A stretch of 64,000 bases of DNA from Halobiforma lacisalsi AJ5 (GTDB lineage: Archaea > Halobacteriota > Halobacteria > Halobacteriales > Natrialbaceae), in assembly GCF_000226975.2 (NCBI RefSeq), contig NZ_CP019285.1, positions 4,092,001 through 4,156,000 of the forward strand, in the 5' to 3' direction. Positions 9,178 through 17,643 of the stretch are shown in pieces; the first letter of the stretch is position 1; each line of letters begins with the position of its first letter. The notes beneath the pieces were generated by a model, which was not told where the DNA came from, made no database searches, and saw only the letters and a program-made list of their open reading frames with translations. The position numbers and the translations under genes are program-made.

Positions 9178-10164
9178 CTAGAAGAGGTGGTCGTCCTCGT
9201 CCTCGAGCAGGCGCGCGGGGCCGCCGACGTCCCAGATGGTCGTCGAGACGCCGGTGTCGCTGATCTCCTCCTCGACGTACTCGGCGTGTTCCTCGGTCGT
9301 GTTGACGTAGACGCTCGCGCCGGTGTCCGTCGAGAAGTAGACGGGGATGTCCTCCTCTTCACGGAGTTCACGCACGCGGTTGAAGATCGCGAGCGTCGCG
9401 GGCTGCCAGTAGACCCACCCTTCGGGGCCGGTCATGGTCGTCGCCGCCAGCGACAGCGAGTCGTGTTCGGCGAGTTCGAACGCCGAGTCGAAGTCGTCGT
9501 TGCGCAGCGAGTCGCGCATCTTCGCGATCTGTTCGTGGATGTGGGCGTTGCGAGCCTGGAACATGTGGCTGTCTTCAGCCTCGTCGTGGGCGTCCTCGGT
9601 CTCCTTGTGGTAAGGGACGAGTCCGACGATGATCTTCAGGTCCTCGTGAAGATTGGAGGGGATGCGCCGGGAGCGACAGTCCTCGTCGTTCATGCCGGTA
9701 TGCAGTTGCGAGAACGCGCCCGTCACCGCGCGGGCCGCCGACGCGGAGCCTACCCGGGCGATCGTCGAGATCTCCTCGCGCGAGGCGTCGAGTTCCGCCG
9801 CCTCGGCCAGCGCCATCGCCGCCGCGGCGAAGCCCGACGACGAGGAGCCCAGCCCGACGTTCGTCGGGAAACTGTTCTCGCTCTCGAGGCGGACGGGGTA
9901 GACGGTGTGGGCCGCGTCGGACAGCGAGCGGGCCTTCTCGACGACGGCTTCGACGCGCTCGTGGGCGCGGCCCTCGAGTTCCTCGCCGTCGACGACGAAG
10001 GTGTCCTCGTCGTAGTCCATGGAGAACTCGACGGTCGTCCGGGTGTGGCTCGGGGCCGTACAGACGCTGATGCTGTCGTGGTAGGGGAGCCGCTCGATGT
10101 CGTCTCGCATCCCGTGGTACTTCACCAGGCCCTGGATCGGGTGGGCCATCGCGGTGGCTTTCAT
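9178..10164 (-). CDS. mvaD: Phosphomevalonate decarboxylase (haloarchaeal MvaD)
   Basis: This encodes a 328-aa GHMP-superfamily enzyme. The ATP-binding loop NVGLGSSSSGFAAAAMALAEA lies near residue 115, and the catalytic Asp is in YFSTDTGASVYV near residue 285. The overall sequence, including the start MKATAMAHPIQGLVKYHGM, is that of the haloarchaeal decarboxylase shown in Haloferax to act on mevalonate 5-phosphate rather than the diphosphate. The product, isopentenyl phosphate, is then phosphorylated to IPP for archaeal lipids. Start 10164 was chosen; a second Met at 10149 is possible. The prenyl diphosphate synthase at 17644 uses its downstream product. Confidence 0.9.
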   Translation of the reverse strand: MKATAMAHPIQGLVKYHGMRDDIERLPYHDSISVCTAPSHTRTTVEFSMDYDEDTFVVDGEELEGRAHERVEAVVEKARSLSDAAHTVYPVRLESENSFPTNVGLGSSSSGFAAAAMALAEAAELDASREEISTIARVGSASAARAVTGAFSQLHTGMNDEDCRSRRIPSNLHEDLKIIVGLVPYHKETEDAHDEAEDSHMFQARNAHIHEQIAKMRDSLRNDDFDSAFELAEHDSLSLAATTMTGPEGWVYWQPATLAIFNRVRELREEEDIPVYFSTDTGASVYVNTTEEHAEYVEEEISDTGVSTTIWDVGGPARLLEDEDDHLF

Positions 10165-10247
10165 ACCCTGACACGGGTGTGACGGTCGCTTAAAGCTCAC
10201 GGCATCTCGTCGCGAAGAATACGGCTTGCCACCGGTCGAGTCCGACG

Positions 10248-11150
10248 TCAGTAGTGGCCCAGCAGCCCCTCCCGGCGGGCCTTCCGGCTCGCGAGGACGA
10301 AACAGTAGTAGCCCGCGGCGAGGTACGCGGCGCTGACGGCCGTCAGCACGGCGAGTTCGGACGCCGGGAACTCCCAGAGTCGCACGCCCTCGCTCATCGC
10401 GACCCGCGTGAGGAAACTGCCGTGGGCCAGCGGCAACAGCTTCAGCCACTCGTAGCTCCAGACGGGCGCGGCGATCAGCGGGACGAACCCGAACTGGACG
10501 AGCTGGAACAGGTTCTCGAGCCGCTTGTACACCAGCGCGAGCCCGGCGAAGCAGAAGCCGATCCCGATCACGGACGCGATCGTCAGCGCTGCCAGCGGGA
10601 CGACGGTCACGACGTCGATGGAGAGCCACCGGCCGGTGACGGGCATCATCACGAGGAGCAGGGCCGTGGCCCACAGAAAGCTCAGGCAGACGTTGACGAC
10701 GGCCTTGACGGCCATGACGGTTCCGAACCCGTACGGCGACATGAATAGCCGCTCGAGGGTCCCCCACTGGGCCTCGCGGGTGACGTTCCAGGCGAGTCCG
10801 GCGTAGCCGGTTATGGCCAGCGTAAAGAGGAAGAAGCCGACGATGATCCCGTCGAGCGACTCCGTGATCGCGGGACCGGCGACGGCTCGCCCGCCGAAGA
10901 AGACCACCAGGAAGAAGATCAGCATCGTCAGGAACCGTGAGAGGGTGTTCAGCGGGTACCGGACGAGCAACACGAACTGCTTTTTCGCGATGACCCGCAG
11001 GAGCGGCAGGATCGAGGCGTCGGCGATCGTTGCCGTTTCACTGGTCGTCCCGGTCGCCGCCAGCGTGCTCGAGGCGCTCGCGTCGGTCGCCCGGGTGGAC
11101 TCCGACCCCCGCCCCGCGGCCCTGTCCGAGCCGTCCGGATCAGTCGTCAC
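10248..11150 (-). CDS. ABC-2 type transporter permease
   Basis: This encodes a 300-aa integral membrane protein. A Ser/Thr-rich cytosolic N-terminus of about 55 residues precedes six hydrophobic helices, starting at LLVRYPLNTLSRFLTMLIFFLVVFFGG, in the pattern of ABC-2 exporters. Its start overlaps the end of the ATPase gene by 11 bp on the same strand, so translation is likely coupled and the two form one exporter. The substrate (drug, lipid or ion) cannot be deduced. Confidence 0.88.
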   Translation of the reverse strand: MTTDPDGSDRAAGRGSESTRATDASASSTLAATGTTSETATIADASILPLLRVIAKKQFVLLVRYPLNTLSRFLTMLIFFLVVFFGGRAVAGPAITESLDGIIVGFFLFTLAITGYAGLAWNVTREAQWGTLERLFMSPYGFGTVMAVKAVVNVCLSFLWATALLLVMMPVTGRWLSIDVVTVVPLAALTIASVIGIGFCFAGLALVYKRLENLFQLVQFGFVPLIAAPVWSYEWLKLLPLAHGSFLTRVAMSEGVRLWEFPASELAVLTAVSAAYLAAGYYCFVLASRKARREGLLGHY

Positions 11151-12225
11151 GCTCGGTCACCTCTCGTTCTCGTTCCGGTTCCGGTTCCGGTTCCCGTTCC
11201 GGTTCCGGTTCCCGTTCCGGGAGTCGATCTGCCCCGTCGCCCGTCAGCTCGAGGAACACGTCCTCGAGGTTCGGCGTCACCGACTCGACGTCACGGAGCG
11301 GGAGGTCGAAGCGCCCCAACACGGTGATAACGTCGTAGAGGTCGTCGCCGTCGGTCGCGGTGAAGGTGATCGTCGTTTGTCCGCGTCCGGAGTTGCGGTC
11401 TCCTCGCCGGGTGACGTCGGCGTCGACGGCGTCCTCGAGTCGGTTCCGGGCCGCCGCGGGCAGGGCCGCGTCGACGACGATCCGGTACTCCCGGGAGCGG
11501 AACACGTCGAGCAGGGCGTCGACGTCCTCGTCGGCGACGATCCGGCCGTTCTGGAGGACGAGGACGCCGTCACAGATGTCTTCGATCACGTCCATGTCGT
11601 GGCTGCTGACGACGACCGTGACGTCGTCCCGATCGGCGAGTCGACGGATCTCGGCGCGCAGTTCCAGCGACGTCTCGACGTCCAGACCGAGCGTCGGTTC
11701 GTCCATGAAGACGACGTCGACGTCGCGGGCGAGCGTCGAGGCCAGCGACACCTTCTGTTTCATTCCGCGGGAGAGTTCGTTGACCACCGTGTCCGCCCGG
11801 TCGGCGAGGCCGAACCCCTCGAGCAGCGCGTCGTGACGGTCGCCGACGGTTTCGGGGGAGTCACCCCCAAGCCCGGCGAAGAACTCGAGGTTCTCTCGGA
11901 CGGTCAGCCGCCAGTAGACGTTGCGCGCGCCCTCGAGCATCGCACCGATGCGGCCGTAGGCTCGCGTCGGTTGGTCGTGGACGTCGATCCCGCCGATTTC
12001 GACGGTGCCGGCGTCGGGAACGATCAGCCCGAGCATTGATTTGATGGTGGTCGTCTTCCCGGCACCGTTCGGCCCGAGCAGGCCGACGACGGTCCCGCGT
12101 TCGATCTCGAACGAGACGTCGTCGACAGCCGTCACCGCGGCCTCGCCGCTCCCGAAGGTCTTGTGCAGGCCGTCGACGCGGATCGCGGGCGGGGCCGTCG
12201 CCCCACGCTCGTCGGATCTGTCCAT
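11140..12225 (-). CDS. ABC transporter ATP-binding protein
   Basis: This encodes a 361-aa NBD of the ABC-2/daunorubicin-resistance type. Visible motifs are Walker A GPNGAGKTTT (about residue 50), signature LSRGMKQKVSLAST, Walker B VVFMDEPTLGLD and switch His in VVVSSHDMD. A C-terminal domain of about 100 residues follows, then a highly repetitive Arg/Glu/Pro tail encoded by a hexamer repeat. It is the first gene of the exporter pair. The tail is not part of the family fold and is probably lineage-specific. Confidence 0.92.
   Translation of the reverse strand: MDRSDERGATAPPAIRVDGLHKTFGSGEAAVTAVDDVSFEIERGTVVGLLGPNGAGKTTTIKSMLGLIVPDAGTVEIGGIDVHDQPTRAYGRIGAMLEGARNVYWRLTVRENLEFFAGLGGDSPETVGDRHDALLEGFGLADRADTVVNELSRGMKQKVSLASTLARDVDVVFMDEPTLGLDVETSLELRAEIRRLADRDDVTVVVSSHDMDVIEDICDGVLVLQNGRIVADEDVDALLDVFRSREYRIVVDAALPAAARNRLEDAVDADVTRRGDRNSGRGQTTITFTATDGDDLYDVITVLGRFDLPLRDVESVTPNLEDVFLELTGDGADRLPEREPEPEREPEPEPEREREVTERDD
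11165..11220. repeat. GTTCCG hexamer repeat
   Basis: About nine imperfect copies of (C/G)GTTCC(G/C). On the minus strand they encode the alternating Pro/Glu/Arg C-terminal tail of the ABC ATPase. Hexamer slippage would keep the frame, so the tail length may vary between strains. Confidence 0.85.
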
Positions 12226-12399
12226 CGGTATCGGTCGTTGCGTACTCGACGGGCGGGTAGTGTATAATAGTTGTCATCCCTGGACGGCTCGACCGCCACC
12301 CATACTCGAGTCGGGGTCGGCGGAGAGGTCGGGCGAACAGAGCGCAACCGAGTCCGACGAATCCGAACGCTGAAACGACCCGCCTCCCACCACACCCCT

Positions 12400-13083
12400 A
12401 TGGGAACGCCACGCGAGACGCGCGCGGAGCAGGCCGAGGAAGTCATCGAGCGACTCGAGGCGGAGTATCCCGACTCGACGATCTCGCTGCGGTACTCGAA
12501 CCGGCTCGAGTTGCTGATCGCGGTGATTCTCTCGGCCCAGTGTACGGACGAGCGCGTAAACCGGGAAACCGAGCACCTGTTCGAGAAGTACGACGGCCCG
12601 GCGGACTACGTCGAGGTTCCCCAGGACGAACTCGCGGCGGACCTGGACTCGATCACCTACTACAACAACAAGGCGGGCTACATCCAGAGCGCCTGCGAGG
12701 CGATCCTCGAGGATCACGGCGGCGAGGTCCCGGATACGATGGACGAGTTGACCGAGCTGTCGGGCGTCGGTCGCAAGACGGCCAACGTCGTCCTCCAGCA
12801 CGGCCACGACGTCGTCGAGGGGATCGTCGTTGACACGCACGTCCAGCGGCTCTCGCGTCGGCTCGGGCTCACGGAGGAGAAGCGACCCGAGGCGATCGAA
12901 CAGGAGTTGATGGGGATCGTTCCGGAGGGCTACTGGCAGCAGTTCACCCACCTCTGTATCGACCACGGCCGCGCGATCTGTACGGCGCGGAACCCGGACT
13001 GTAGCGGCTGCGTTCTCGCCGATATCTGTCCCTCGGAGAAGGGAGACAGCGACGTCGATCTGGCTTCTGGCGAACCCTGGTAA
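12400..13083 (+). CDS. nth: Endonuclease III (HhH-GPD DNA glycosylase/AP lyase)
   Basis: This encodes a 227-aa enzyme starting at ATG 12400 and of normal family length. The helix-hairpin-helix ELSGVGRKTANVVL carries the catalytic Lys, the downstream VDTHVQRLSRRLG carries the catalytic Asp, and the [4Fe-4S] ligands follow as C-x6-C-x2-C-x5-C (CTARNPDCSGCVLADIC). It removes oxidised pyrimidines and cleaves abasic sites in base-excision repair. The gene is divergent from the ABC ATPase. Confidence 0.95.
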   Translation: MGTPRETRAEQAEEVIERLEAEYPDSTISLRYSNRLELLIAVILSAQCTDERVNRETEHLFEKYDGPADYVEVPQDELAADLDSITYYNNKAGYIQSACEAILEDHGGEVPDTMDELTELSGVGRKTANVVLQHGHDVVEGIVVDTHVQRLSRRLGLTEEKRPEAIEQELMGIVPEGYWQQFTHLCIDHGRAICTARNPDCSGCVLADICPSEKGDSDVDLASGEPW

Positions 13084-13249
13084 CGGCGGGTTCTGGAAGT
13101 CGGCGGACTCCGGGCCGAGAGACCCACGGTAGAAGCGTCGAACGGCACTAACGGCCGCTGACGGGTGGACACTGGCCGAATACGGACGGCAGTCCGTCGC
13201 AAGCCTAACGCCTTTTCTTCGACTCCCGGTAACCCCGTCCAGAATCACT

Positions 13250-13489
13250 ATGACCGACGACACTGGCAAGGACGAGCACGGACGGGACGTCGAACTCGAG
13301 AAAGAGAAGACCGACGAGGAACAGAACGAGGAAGAGCAACTCACCGAAGAGGAGATGGAGGCCCGGGAGCGCGAGGACGAGGAGCAGCGGCGTCAGGACA
13401 TCGAACACAAGTCCGACCAGCGGGAGGCCGACGCCCTCGAGAACGTGAACCCGGACAACCACCGGGACGAGGAGCCGTACAACAGCTAG
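13250..13489 (+). CDS. Small highly charged acidic protein
   Basis: This encodes a 79-aa protein made almost wholly of Glu, Asp, Lys, Arg and Gln, predicted to be a single charged helix or disordered, with an NPDNHRDEEPYN tail. It follows a plausible AT-rich element (cttttcttc, 13212-13220) and starts with ATG 13250. Similar short proteins are common in haloarchaea, but I recognise no function. Coding status is supported mainly by the start context and by the acidic composition typical of halophile proteins. Confidence 0.55.
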   Translation: MTDDTGKDEHGRDVELEKEKTDEEQNEEEQLTEEEMEAREREDEEQRRQDIEHKSDQREADALENVNPDNHRDEEPYNS

Positions 13490-13585
13490 ACGCATTGAGA
13501 CGGTCGGACGAGCGAGCCACGAAAATCGGAGTGGAAGTCGATCCGCGATCGCGCGAATCGGTGATCGGAAGCGGTACGAGCGGCC

Positions 13586-14308
13586 TTACGCTGCGGCCGG
13601 GGTCGGTGTGATAGCTCGTTCGAGTACCGTGTGGCTCCGGAGCAGGAGCACACCGAAGCCGACCTTCGCCGAGAGGTCGAGGATCATGAACGCGGCCGTC
13701 TCCCAGTACAGCGGGAGGATGCCGAACGTTCCTTCGGTGCCGAGGATCCAGACGACGGGGTAGAGCAGCCACAGCACGATGAGCAGGTTTCGCAGCGTGC
13801 TGAACAGCGAGGCTACCTCCGCGGACTGGTTTCGGGCACTCTTGGAGAGCGTCCCGACGAGGACGTACAGGAGCACGAGCAGGGCGCCGGTGCTGATGCC
13901 CCACCACGCGATGCGGGTGCCAGGGGTCGCCGCGAACGCCGCGATCGTGCCGGTCCCGATCATGAAGACGTCGAGACCGAGCAGCGTCGCGATCGTGTTG
14001 CGGTTCGCTCCGGCGAGCAGTGCGAGGTCGAGCAGCAGGAGCGGCGTCGTGAAGATCCAGTCGGCGTATCGCGCCCAGTAGATCGTAAGCGCATCGTCGC
14101 CGACCGTCACTTCGGTGACGCCAAACCCCGTCGCCATCGCGAAGTACATCGCCGCCGCGATGGTCGTCACGAAGATCGTGATGATGTAGAACTGCTGCAT
14201 CTTCGGGTCCCGGACGCCGCGTCCGCGACCGAGGAAATAGAGCGTTCCGAGGGTCATCCCGATCGTCCCGACCCACAGCCACAGGGACTCTGGACCTACA
14301 GTTGCCAT
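13586..14308 (-). CDS. bop: Bacteriorhodopsin, light-driven proton pump
   Basis: This encodes a 240-aa seven-helix retinal protein. All proton-pump residues align with Halobacterium bacteriorhodopsin (its numbering in brackets): R80 (82), D83 (85, primary acceptor), T87 (89), D94 (96, cytoplasmic donor), D113 (115), E192 (194) and E203 (204) of the release group, D211 (212), and Schiff-base lysine K215 (216) in LDLSAKVGFG. It therefore should pump H+ outwards and not chloride or act as a sensory rhodopsin. The C-tail is short. No brp/blh or bat gene is in this window. Confidence 0.96.
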   Translation of the reverse strand: MATVGPESLWLWVGTIGMTLGTLYFLGRGRGVRDPKMQQFYIITIFVTTIAAAMYFAMATGFGVTEVTVGDDALTIYWARYADWIFTTPLLLLDLALLAGANRNTIATLLGLDVFMIGTGTIAAFAATPGTRIAWWGISTGALLVLLYVLVGTLSKSARNQSAEVASLFSTLRNLLIVLWLLYPVVWILGTEGTFGILPLYWETAAFMILDLSAKVGFGVLLLRSHTVLERAITPTPAAA

Positions 14309-14341
14309 CGCAGTTATCGATAGGTATCGTCCCGATATCGC

Positions 14342-14360
14342 TCGATACCCTAACAGTGAA
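14342..14360 (-). promoter_or_regulatory. Possible bop upstream activating element
   Basis: On the minus strand the sequence cactgTTAGGG lies 40-50 nt before the bop ATG. Halobacterium bop has a Bat-responsive upstream element at about this distance whose core I recall as TTnGG preceded by an ACT-like stretch. The match is partial and no clear TATA box follows, so this is a suggestion only. Confidence 0.3.
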
Positions 14361-14458
14361 ACAAAGCCGTCTCAAGCGGTAAATCACTCGATCTGATCCG
14401 TTTTCGAGATCGATCGGAGCTGGTATTACGCCCCTCCGTTCTCCCGCTCGACACCGAG

Positions 14459-14798
14459 ATGCCTCCTTTCAGTCCGGCGACGGATCTCGGACGCGTTACT
14501 CGAGGACTCGCCGTACGAGCGGCTGTGCGTCGAACGGTACACACTGTTTTCGGCGCCGATTCCGCGAAAGCTCGCCTGGCAGAGCGGGTCGTTGTTTCTC
14601 CTCGCGCTCATCGTCCCGATCACTGCCACGTACCCGTCGTCGGTTCGGGCGGTGTTTCCCACCGGCGACCCGCTGTGGTCGTCGCCGAACGTCCGCTGTG
14701 CCGGCGTCGGTCCCGGTCGTCGCGGTCGGAACGGGAACGGCCGTGACCGCGGGGATCGTCTTTCTGACCGGTCGGTACCCCGCTCGCCGGCGAAGTGA
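14459..14798 (+). pseudogene. Degenerate two-helix membrane protein gene (candidate)
   Basis: Three plus-strand frames each keep part of what looks like one small membrane protein. A start ATG at 14459 is in one frame. A second frame, open without a start, reads ISDALLEDSPYERLCVERY and then a hydrophobic helix (SLFLLALIVPITATYPSS, 14588-14640). A third frame, from about 14710, reads VVAVGTGTAVTAGIVFLTGRYP. Two frameshifts would join them into a protein of about 110 aa. I do not know the family. The alternative is chance hydrophobic frames in GC-rich DNA. The rest of the 14309-14841 gap holds the bop upstream region and nothing else I can name. Confidence 0.35.
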
Positions 14799-14841
14799 TC
14801 GGGCCACCTCGGAAAACCGTTGACGACGGTGGTGAGGGACC

Positions 14842-15690
14842 TCACGCTCGAGTCGAGATACCGGGAACGACGATCGTCGTGAGTCTCCCGTCGGCGTCGA
14901 CGACGGCCCGTTCGCCCGGTAACACGGTGTCGATCGGCTCGCCGTCGGCGAGCAGACGGACGTCGCCCTCGTCACGTTCGACGCTGAGTACGAGGTCCGA
15001 GTGGGGGAGGACCCACCGGCGCGTCGCGGTCGTGAAGGGGGCGATCGGCGCGACGGCGACGGCGTCGATCGCCGGCGAGAGACGCGGGGCGTCTACCGCA
15101 CTGGCGTAGCCGTGACTCCCCGCGGGCGTTGCGACGACGACCCCATCGGCGCGAAACTGGGCGACGGCGTCGTCACGACTCTCGACTGCGTACTCGGAGA
15201 TACGGGCCGGTTCGTTGGTGACGAGCGTTACGTCGAACAGCGCCCGCCTGCGGTCGTCCGTCCCGGGGCCGGCGACGCCGAGCAGCGGCCGCCTGCGCTC
15301 GATCGCGTCGCCGTCGGCCAGCGCCGTGAACGCGTCCGCGACGTCCGTCTCGGCCACCGACTCGATTCCCGGGACGGAACCCACGGGGAGTACGGGCACG
15401 TCCGGCGCTCGCCGCGCGACGGCGATCAGCCCGGTCTCCCCGATCGCGACGAAGAGCGACGGATCCCCCGACAGGATCTCCGCGACGCTCTCCGCCGCGA
15501 TCGAGCCCCCCAGATCGGGTACGGTCGCCTCGATCGTAGCCGCGATGTCGGTCCCGGACGGTGACGCGGCGTCCGTCCCGGGATCGACGACGCCGACGAT
15601 CGGCTCGTCGTCGGCAAGCCACTGGGCGGCATCCATGTACCCAAGTTCACACGGCCCAATCAAAAGCGTGCGGTTGTCCGCCTCCGTCAC
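14842..15690 (-). CDS. NAD kinase-like protein without the GGDGT motif
   Basis: This encodes a 282-aa protein with the C-terminal beta domain of ATP-NAD kinases: DGVVVATPAGSHGYASAVDAP (residues 182-202) followed by VAVAPIAPF matches the DGlivsTptGStaY...tPisPh blocks. At the expected place of the catalytic and nucleotide-binding GGDGT motif it has AIGETG (residues 82-87), so the Asp is replaced by Glu and one Gly is lost. It may be an altered kinase or a sensor of NAD/ATP. The GTG start at 15690 is taken; ATG 15636 is an alternative. Confidence 0.75.
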   Translation of the reverse strand: MTEADNRTLLIGPCELGYMDAAQWLADDEPIVGVVDPGTDAASPSGTDIAATIEATVPDLGGSIAAESVAEILSGDPSLFVAIGETGLIAVARRAPDVPVLPVGSVPGIESVAETDVADAFTALADGDAIERRRPLLGVAGPGTDDRRRALFDVTLVTNEPARISEYAVESRDDAVAQFRADGVVVATPAGSHGYASAVDAPRLSPAIDAVAVAPIAPFTTATRRWVLPHSDLVLSVERDEGDVRLLADGEPIDTVLPGERAVVDADGRLTTIVVPGISTRA

Positions 15691-15744
15691 GGCGTCGATT
15701 CCGGAAACCGCCGGTTTCGATCGCCACCACCCGGGGTGGCAGCC

Positions 15745-17055
15745 TCACTCGTCGTACGGCCAGTCGCCGGTGATCCGCATTCCCTCCGCGAGCCCCTGCT
15801 CCTCGAGGTCGGCGGCGATCGCCTCGGGCTCGCGGGGTTCGACCGTCCGCTCGTCGCTTGCGAGGTCGACGACGAGTTCGGTCAGCAAGATTGCCTGCTC
15901 GCGAAGGTTGCGCTTCTCGAGTTTCTCGAGGGTGTCGGCGAAGGTATGGCCCCAGCCGCGGCCGACCTCGTCTGAGGTCGACTTGACGTGGTAGCCGGGA
16001 ACGCCGTGCTGGACGAACGGCCAGTGGTCGCTGTGGGGCCCGAGTTTCGGGACCGTCTCGATCGGGTGATCGAACCGGTCGGCGACGGCCTCTACGGCGG
16101 ACTCGAGTCCGTCGAACCCGTGGGTGGTCAGCGACAGCGTGCGGTCGCCGACGACCCCGTCGCTGTTGACGATCGCCTTGATCGCGTCGTGGTCCGCGAC
16201 GTCGGCGTGGTACGCGGACCCGACCAGGCCGACCTCCTCCGCGCCGTAGGCGACGAACTCGACGCGGGTCTCGAGTTCGTCTTCCCGGCCCGCGAGGGCG
16301 TTCGCGAGTTCGACGACCATGGCCGTCCCTGCGCCGTTGTCCAGCGCCCCCTCGGCGATGTCGTGGGCGTCGACGTGGCTGGTCACGAGCACGCACTCGT
16401 CCGTGTCGGGGCCGAGTTCGGCGTGAACGTTCTGGCTCTCCGCCTCGTGGAGGTCCGCGTCGACCCGAACCTCGATCTCCTCGCCGTCGTAGCGGCGGGC
16501 CAGTCTGGCGCCGACCTCGCTCGAGACGCCGACGGCCGGAATCTCGCCGATCGGATCGTCTTCCGTCCCGACGCTGCCGGTCGGAGGGAGACAGCCCTCG
16601 ACGTGGTTGCGGTAGACGAACGCGGCCGCGCCGTGCTCGACGGCGTGGTAGTACTTCTCCCGGCGGTGGATGTAGCGCTCGTAGTAGTCGGGGATGTCGC
16701 TGCGAACCATCGCGACTTTCCCCTCGAGGTCGGCCGCCTCGAAGTCCTCGGGCAGGCCGTAGCCGAGGTCGACGAGCGGCGCGGTCGCCGCGTCGTCGGG
16801 ACTGCGGGGCAGAGCGATACAGTCGAGGTCCGCCTCGCCCGCTCGGACCGCGCTGTCGCCCCGGGTCCAGCCCTGGATGTCGAACGTCTCGAGGCGTGCG
16901 TTCCGTGCGCCGGCGGCCTCGAGCGCGTCGCGAGTCAGTTCCGCGGCCTCGCGTTCGCCCTCGCTTCCGGCCATCCGGTTGCCGATGTCGACCAGTTCCT
17001 CGAGGTGGTTCCACCCGGCGTCGCTGGTGAAGCAGTCGCCGATCCAGTCGGTCAT
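15745..17055 (-). CDS. M28-family zinc aminopeptidase with PA domain
   Basis: This encodes a 436-aa protein. The dizinc site of M28 peptidases is visible: His/Asp in VTSHVDAHD, Asp in GALDNGAGTA, the catalytic Glu-Glu in AYGAEEVGL, Asp in VNSDGVV and His in GWGHTFADT. Residues about 100-210 form the inserted PA domain. There is no signal peptide, so it is probably cytoplasmic. It lies just upstream of the NAD-kinase-like gene on the same strand (54-bp gap), possibly in one transcript. Confidence 0.9.
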   Translation of the reverse strand: MTDWIGDCFTSDAGWNHLEELVDIGNRMAGSEGEREAAELTRDALEAAGARNARLETFDIQGWTRGDSAVRAGEADLDCIALPRSPDDAATAPLVDLGYGLPEDFEAADLEGKVAMVRSDIPDYYERYIHRREKYYHAVEHGAAAFVYRNHVEGCLPPTGSVGTEDDPIGEIPAVGVSSEVGARLARRYDGEEIEVRVDADLHEAESQNVHAELGPDTDECVLVTSHVDAHDIAEGALDNGAGTAMVVELANALAGREDELETRVEFVAYGAEEVGLVGSAYHADVADHDAIKAIVNSDGVVGDRTLSLTTHGFDGLESAVEAVADRFDHPIETVPKLGPHSDHWPFVQHGVPGYHVKSTSDEVGRGWGHTFADTLEKLEKRNLREQAILLTELVVDLASDERTVEPREPEAIAADLEEQGLAEGMRITGDWPYDE

Positions 17056-17169
17056 GCGGGATGGGTGGCACTGGGGTGTGGTAACTGTACCGCTTTTTCG
17101 ATTCGAAATAGTATGCGGTTACGGCCCGCACTCGAGGTCGTCCGCGCGGGCGACGATCGTTACGGAAGT

Positions 17170-17210
17170 GTGAGGAGAAAGCCCCGCGCTTCAGGGCGGA
17201 GAGGTGGTCA
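17170..17210. mobile_element. Possible 3' end remnant of an IS200/IS605-type element
   Basis: The stretch gaggagaaagccccgcgctt...gggcggagaggtggtca resembles the conserved right end that follows tnpB genes in haloarchaeal IS200/IS605-type elements, including the GC hairpin (CCGC/GCGG) and the closing gaggtggtca. No tnpB or tnpA gene or left end is present. It overlaps the stop codon of the next gene. The family resemblance is from memory and is not tested. Confidence 0.35.
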
Positions 17211-17456
17211 TTTGGTCACCTGCCTGAGTTCGAACAGGAACACCCAGATCCCCATCAGGATCCCCACCGGAACGACGATTCCAGCGACTTCCTCGTCGAC
17301 CGGGAGTCGACCGACTTCCGTCAGCAGTTCGATCGACAGGGCCGAAAGCTCCCGGAATACCGCCGCGTGTTCCGAGACGACATCGGTGAGTATCGACCCC
17401 ACGATCAGCGTCGCCATCGCCGCGAATCCGTGGACCATCCCCTTGATATGTGGCAT
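17208..17456 (-). CDS. Small two-helix membrane protein
   Basis: This encodes an 82-aa protein with an N-terminal hydrophobic helix (GFAAMATLIVGSILTDVV), a polar middle containing EHAAVFRELSALSIELL, and a C-terminal helix (GIVVPVGILMGIWVFLFEL). I do not recognise the family. Its stop codon lies inside the IS-like end at 17170-17210, so the C-terminus may have been altered by an insertion. Confidence 0.6.
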   Translation of the reverse strand: MPHIKGMVHGFAAMATLIVGSILTDVVSEHAAVFRELSALSIELLTEVGRLPVDEEVAGIVVPVGILMGIWVFLFELRQVTK

Positions 17457-17643
17457 TGATTGACATTCGCTTCGAACGACTGGAGGAAATAGTTTGTGAC
17501 CGCCGAACGGGGCAACGATGCTCGCTCTCGCTTTCCCCCTCCTCGTTCCACTCGTTCCACTCGTCCCACTCGACGGTGACGACGACGGCGACAGTCACAC
17601 CAAACTGAGAATCTTTTTTACCCCGGTCGCTCTCGAGGGGAGT

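Noticed and set aside
8896-10182. 428-codon plus-strand frame across the decarboxylase gene
   Set aside because: Mostly antisense to mvaD, which has intact motifs; the non-overlapped start carries no promoter or ribosome-binding signal.
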